Source: a virus
Direction: 5' to 3' (one strand)
IMG/VR virus record: IMGVR_UViG_3300030101_002117
Span: 2,612 to 26,315 of that record
DNA: 23,704 nucleotides
The translations under genes and the position numbers were made by a program. Shown one piece after another: positions 22,115-23,704 of the stretch. Each line of letters begins with the position of its first letter. The first letter of the stretch is position 1. A model generated the notes under the pieces. The model was not told where the DNA came from and ran no database searches. It was given only the letters and a program-made list of their open reading frames with translations.

Positions 22115-22605
22115 GCGCTTACTGTGACTGGCCCTGCTGAAGCTATGTCACCTCCTCCTTCTAATGTTATTGAAGCCGTAACTCCAGAACTAAAAGTATA
22201 ATTATTATCATCAACTTTAGTGATTGTATACCCCCCTGATGCATTTATTGTTGCTGCTGGTAAATTTGCAACGTTAGAGGCATCTCTAAATCTAACGGTA
22301 TCACTTGTTGATCTTCCATGATCTGGCTCATTAACCGATACTGTTGCAGATCCATTGGTAATGGTAAAAGCATTTAAAGGTAAAAGATTAGGTACAGCTG
22401 TTTCTGTTCTATCTGGTCTGACATTACGTAAAGATATAGAATCACCATTCATAGGTTTTGGTTCTAATTGTGGTTGTTTTGGTTCAAACTCTGATATATG
22501 CACAAACGATCCATTCCATTCTCTAACCATTTCTTTGTATGGAAACTCCATACCTGATCTATCAGAAATTGCTCTTGCGTATTTTCCTGTTGCGTATTTT
22601 GCCAT
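22111..22605 (-). CDS. Conserved virion protein with C-terminal add-on beta domain, 164 aa
   Basis: 164 residues. The N-terminal half (KYARAISDRSGMEFPYKEMV, then EWNGSFVHISEFEPKQPQLE) is a recognisable pattern of a conserved phage protein next to the head-tail connector genes. Residues 79-143 (AFTITNGSATVSVNEPDHGR, then GYTITKVDDNNYTFSSG) form a separate beta module resembling residues 105-170 of the 735-residue protein at 8054-10261. No enzymatic motif. CAGGAG before the ATG and TAATG coupling to the upstream gene support the start. A connector or tail-surface role is likely from context. Confidence 0.8.
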   Translation of the reverse strand: MAKYATGKYARAISDRSGMEFPYKEMVREWNGSFVHISEFEPKQPQLEPKPMNGDSISLRNVRPDRTETAVPNLLPLNAFTITNGSATVSVNEPDHGRSTSDTVRFRDASNVANLPAATINASGGYTITKVDDNNYTFSSGVTASITLEGGGDIASAGPVTVSA

Positions 22606-23357
22606 TATGCTCCTGGGTAGTATGCTTTTGGTGTAATATATGTACTAGAAGCTGAACCATCTTCTGCTAATGCTCTAGATAACTCATCTTCGTAAGCTAA
22701 TTTCATTGCTTGCATAAGTTGTGGAGCATACTTCATTGACAAATAGTATGCTAAACCTGAAACCATACAAGGTACAAATCTAAAAGGAACATCAGTTGCA
22801 TTTGTATAATCTCCAATATCTTGTATTCTTTTTATAAAAAAGAAATGCATATCTTTAGATGCGTTCGTAGAATCAGGTGTTGGATAGATATGTATCGTTA
22901 CTTTATCAATAAATCTTTCTACCCAATATTGATTAGGTGTACCTTTAGATAATTTATTAGAAAATCCTGCGTATGTGGATCTATCCACCTTTGTCATTGG
23001 ACTATCTGATTGAGTTGTTTGGGTTCTATTAGATCTTAATTGTGCCTCAAGAACATCGGACATACCAAACACGCTAGCTGGATCTGTAGTTGTTGCTGAA
23101 GTTCCATCATCACTTGATCTAAAAAAATCATAATCTGCCTGACCCTCTATAAGATCTAGATTTGTAGAACCTACTTCCCAGTAATGAATACCTCTATTAC
23201 CCCATTCTTGAAATAAGATATTAAGAGACCTTCGTGCAGATTTAAGTTGATAACCTGCTACAGAATTTAATCCAATACGTTCGAAAGCATCTTCTATTAT
23301 CTCTTCAATAGCAAAAGTTTTGTCGAACGTTGCTGTTCCTGAAGTAGTGTTAGCCAT
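22605..23357 (-). CDS. Head-tail adaptor / tail-tube-like protein, 250 aa
   Basis: 250 residues. The N-terminal helix IEEIIEDAFERIGL (18-31), then LKSARRSLNILFQEWGNRGI (43-62), is typical of phage adaptor proteins that dock on the portal (T7 gp11 and P22 gp4 style). A beta core (QYWVERFIDKVTIHIYPTPD) and a C-terminal helical part (CMVSGLAYYLSMKYAPQLMQ, then KLAYEDELSRALAEDG) complete the plan. AGGAGT lies close before ATG 23357, eight bases after the upstream stop. Position right after the presumed capsid genes fits a connector. The exact homologue cannot be named without a search. Confidence 0.8.
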   Translation of the reverse strand: MANTTSGTATFDKTFAIEEIIEDAFERIGLNSVAGYQLKSARRSLNILFQEWGNRGIHYWEVGSTNLDLIEGQADYDFFRSSDDGTSATTTDPASVFGMSDVLEAQLRSNRTQTTQSDSPMTKVDRSTYAGFSNKLSKGTPNQYWVERFIDKVTIHIYPTPDSTNASKDMHFFFIKRIQDIGDYTNATDVPFRFVPCMVSGLAYYLSMKYAPQLMQAMKLAYEDELSRALAEDGSASSTYITPKAYYPGA

Positions 23358-23365
23358 TTAAACTC

Positions 23366-23662
23366 CTAGCCAGTGTAACCAATAGTAACAGATGTAGTAT
23401 TTGTTATTGTAGCGTGTAAAGTTGTTTCGAATCTAATACCATTTCCAGGCATGTAAATATCTAAACCTTCTGTGCCAAAATCAGCTTCAAATACTTTATT
23501 TCCACTACCGTCACTACTATCTCTTAAAATAAGTTTAGAACTAGCCACTCCTTCACATTGAATGTAAGTAACTCTACATGGACCCATGTTGGTAGACCCA
23601 CCAGAAATAGTTTTGACCTGTCCCGTACTTGTTATCGTAGTAAACTTTTGATCTGAACTCAT
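23366..23662 (-). CDS. Small virion protein, 98 aa
   Basis: 98 residues, mostly beta strand (CRVTYIQCEGVASSKLILRD, NGIRFETTLHATITNTTSVT), with two cysteines, starting MSSDQKFTTITSTGQVKTIS. It is the first gene after a strong terminator and has an ideal AAGGAG six bases before ATG 23662. A small beta protein just downstream of the presumed capsid gene could be a decoration or head-completion protein; nothing in the sequence settles this. Confidence 0.75.
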   Translation of the reverse strand: MSSDQKFTTITSTGQVKTISGGSTNMGPCRVTYIQCEGVASSKLILRDSSDGSGNKVFEADFGTEGLDIYMPGNGIRFETTLHATITNTTSVTIGYTG

Positions 23663-23671
23663 ATTTTCTCC

Positions 23672-23703
23672 TTAAAATTAAATGTGGGGCCGAAGCCCCA
23701 CAT
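23672..23703 (-). terminator. Intrinsic terminator with UUCG tetraloop
   Basis: A perfect 9-bp inverted repeat, ATGTGGGGC (23682-23690) and GCCCCACAT (23695-23703), encloses four bases. Read on the minus strand the loop is UUCG closed by C-G, an unusually stable hairpin, followed by TTAATTTTAAG (23671-23681). It ends a minus-strand transcript arriving from outside the window, just before the AAGGAG site of the 98-residue gene. Partial read-through would set the ratio of the upstream gene to the tail genes. Confidence 0.85.
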
Positions 23704-23704
23704 C

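Noticed and set aside
1-23704. tRNA genes, integrase or attachment sites
   Set aside because: I saw no cloverleaf-like segment with the TTCRANY arm outside genes, and no recombinase; intergenic gaps are too short to hold them.

Overview
This window looks like the late (virion structure) half of an AT-rich marine tailed phage of the kind assembled from open-ocean viromes. I base this on several protein types that recur in marine cyanophage, pelagiphage and uncultured marine phage genomes: a fibre protein with the GTQTLTNKTLTSPVI motif, a 145-residue protein opening MAHFAELDADNKV, a cupredoxin-like virion protein, internal proteins carrying GGR.G signatures, and a set of small 2-oxoglutarate/iron oxygenases beside a flavin-dependent halogenase-like protein. 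I see no tape measure, sheath or tail tube gene. The very large proteins at the left end resemble internal virion proteins in size and position, so a short-tailed (podovirus-like) particle is the best guess. The host cannot be read from the window; an AT-rich marine bacterium is likely.

Layout. Almost everything lies on the minus strand and is read right to left. At the far right a UUCG-loop terminator (23672-23703) closes a gene outside the window, perhaps the major capsid protein. From there the head-tail and tail block runs 23662 to 16795: a small virion protein, two adaptor-like proteins, a conserved 164-residue protein, a 54-residue zinc-ribbon protein, a small structural protein, a cupredoxin/repeat protein, the main fibre, a polyglycine-rich adhesin-like protein and a conserved 145-residue protein. 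Next comes an accessory island (16750 to 10343). Its minus-strand arm encodes two 2OG-Fe(II) oxygenases, a halogenase-like flavoprotein, a short coiled-coil protein and a third oxygenase. Its plus-strand arm, the only plus-strand genes in the window, encodes an unknown protein, a NodU/CmcH/TobZ-type carbamoyltransferase and two further oxygenases with HxH metal motifs. The two arms meet tail to tail with a 32-base overlap. Left of the island a second minus-strand block (10261 to 1) encodes a 735-residue virion protein, three small proteins, and four large proteins that look like internal or ejected virion proteins. The last of these runs off the left edge.

How the parts may work together. The structural genes are packed with 1- to 4-base stop/start overlaps (TAATG, ATGA), which suggests coupled translation and strongly supports the start sites chosen. 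The plus arm separates the two minus-strand blocks, so the left block probably needs its own promoter in the 81-base divergent gap at 10262-10342. The island puts five oxygenases, one halogenase-like enzyme and one carbamoyltransferase together next to the fibre genes. The most interesting reading is a phage-encoded pathway that oxidises, halogenates and carbamoylates something: a host glycan, a virion protein or a small molecule. The substrate cannot be told from sequence.
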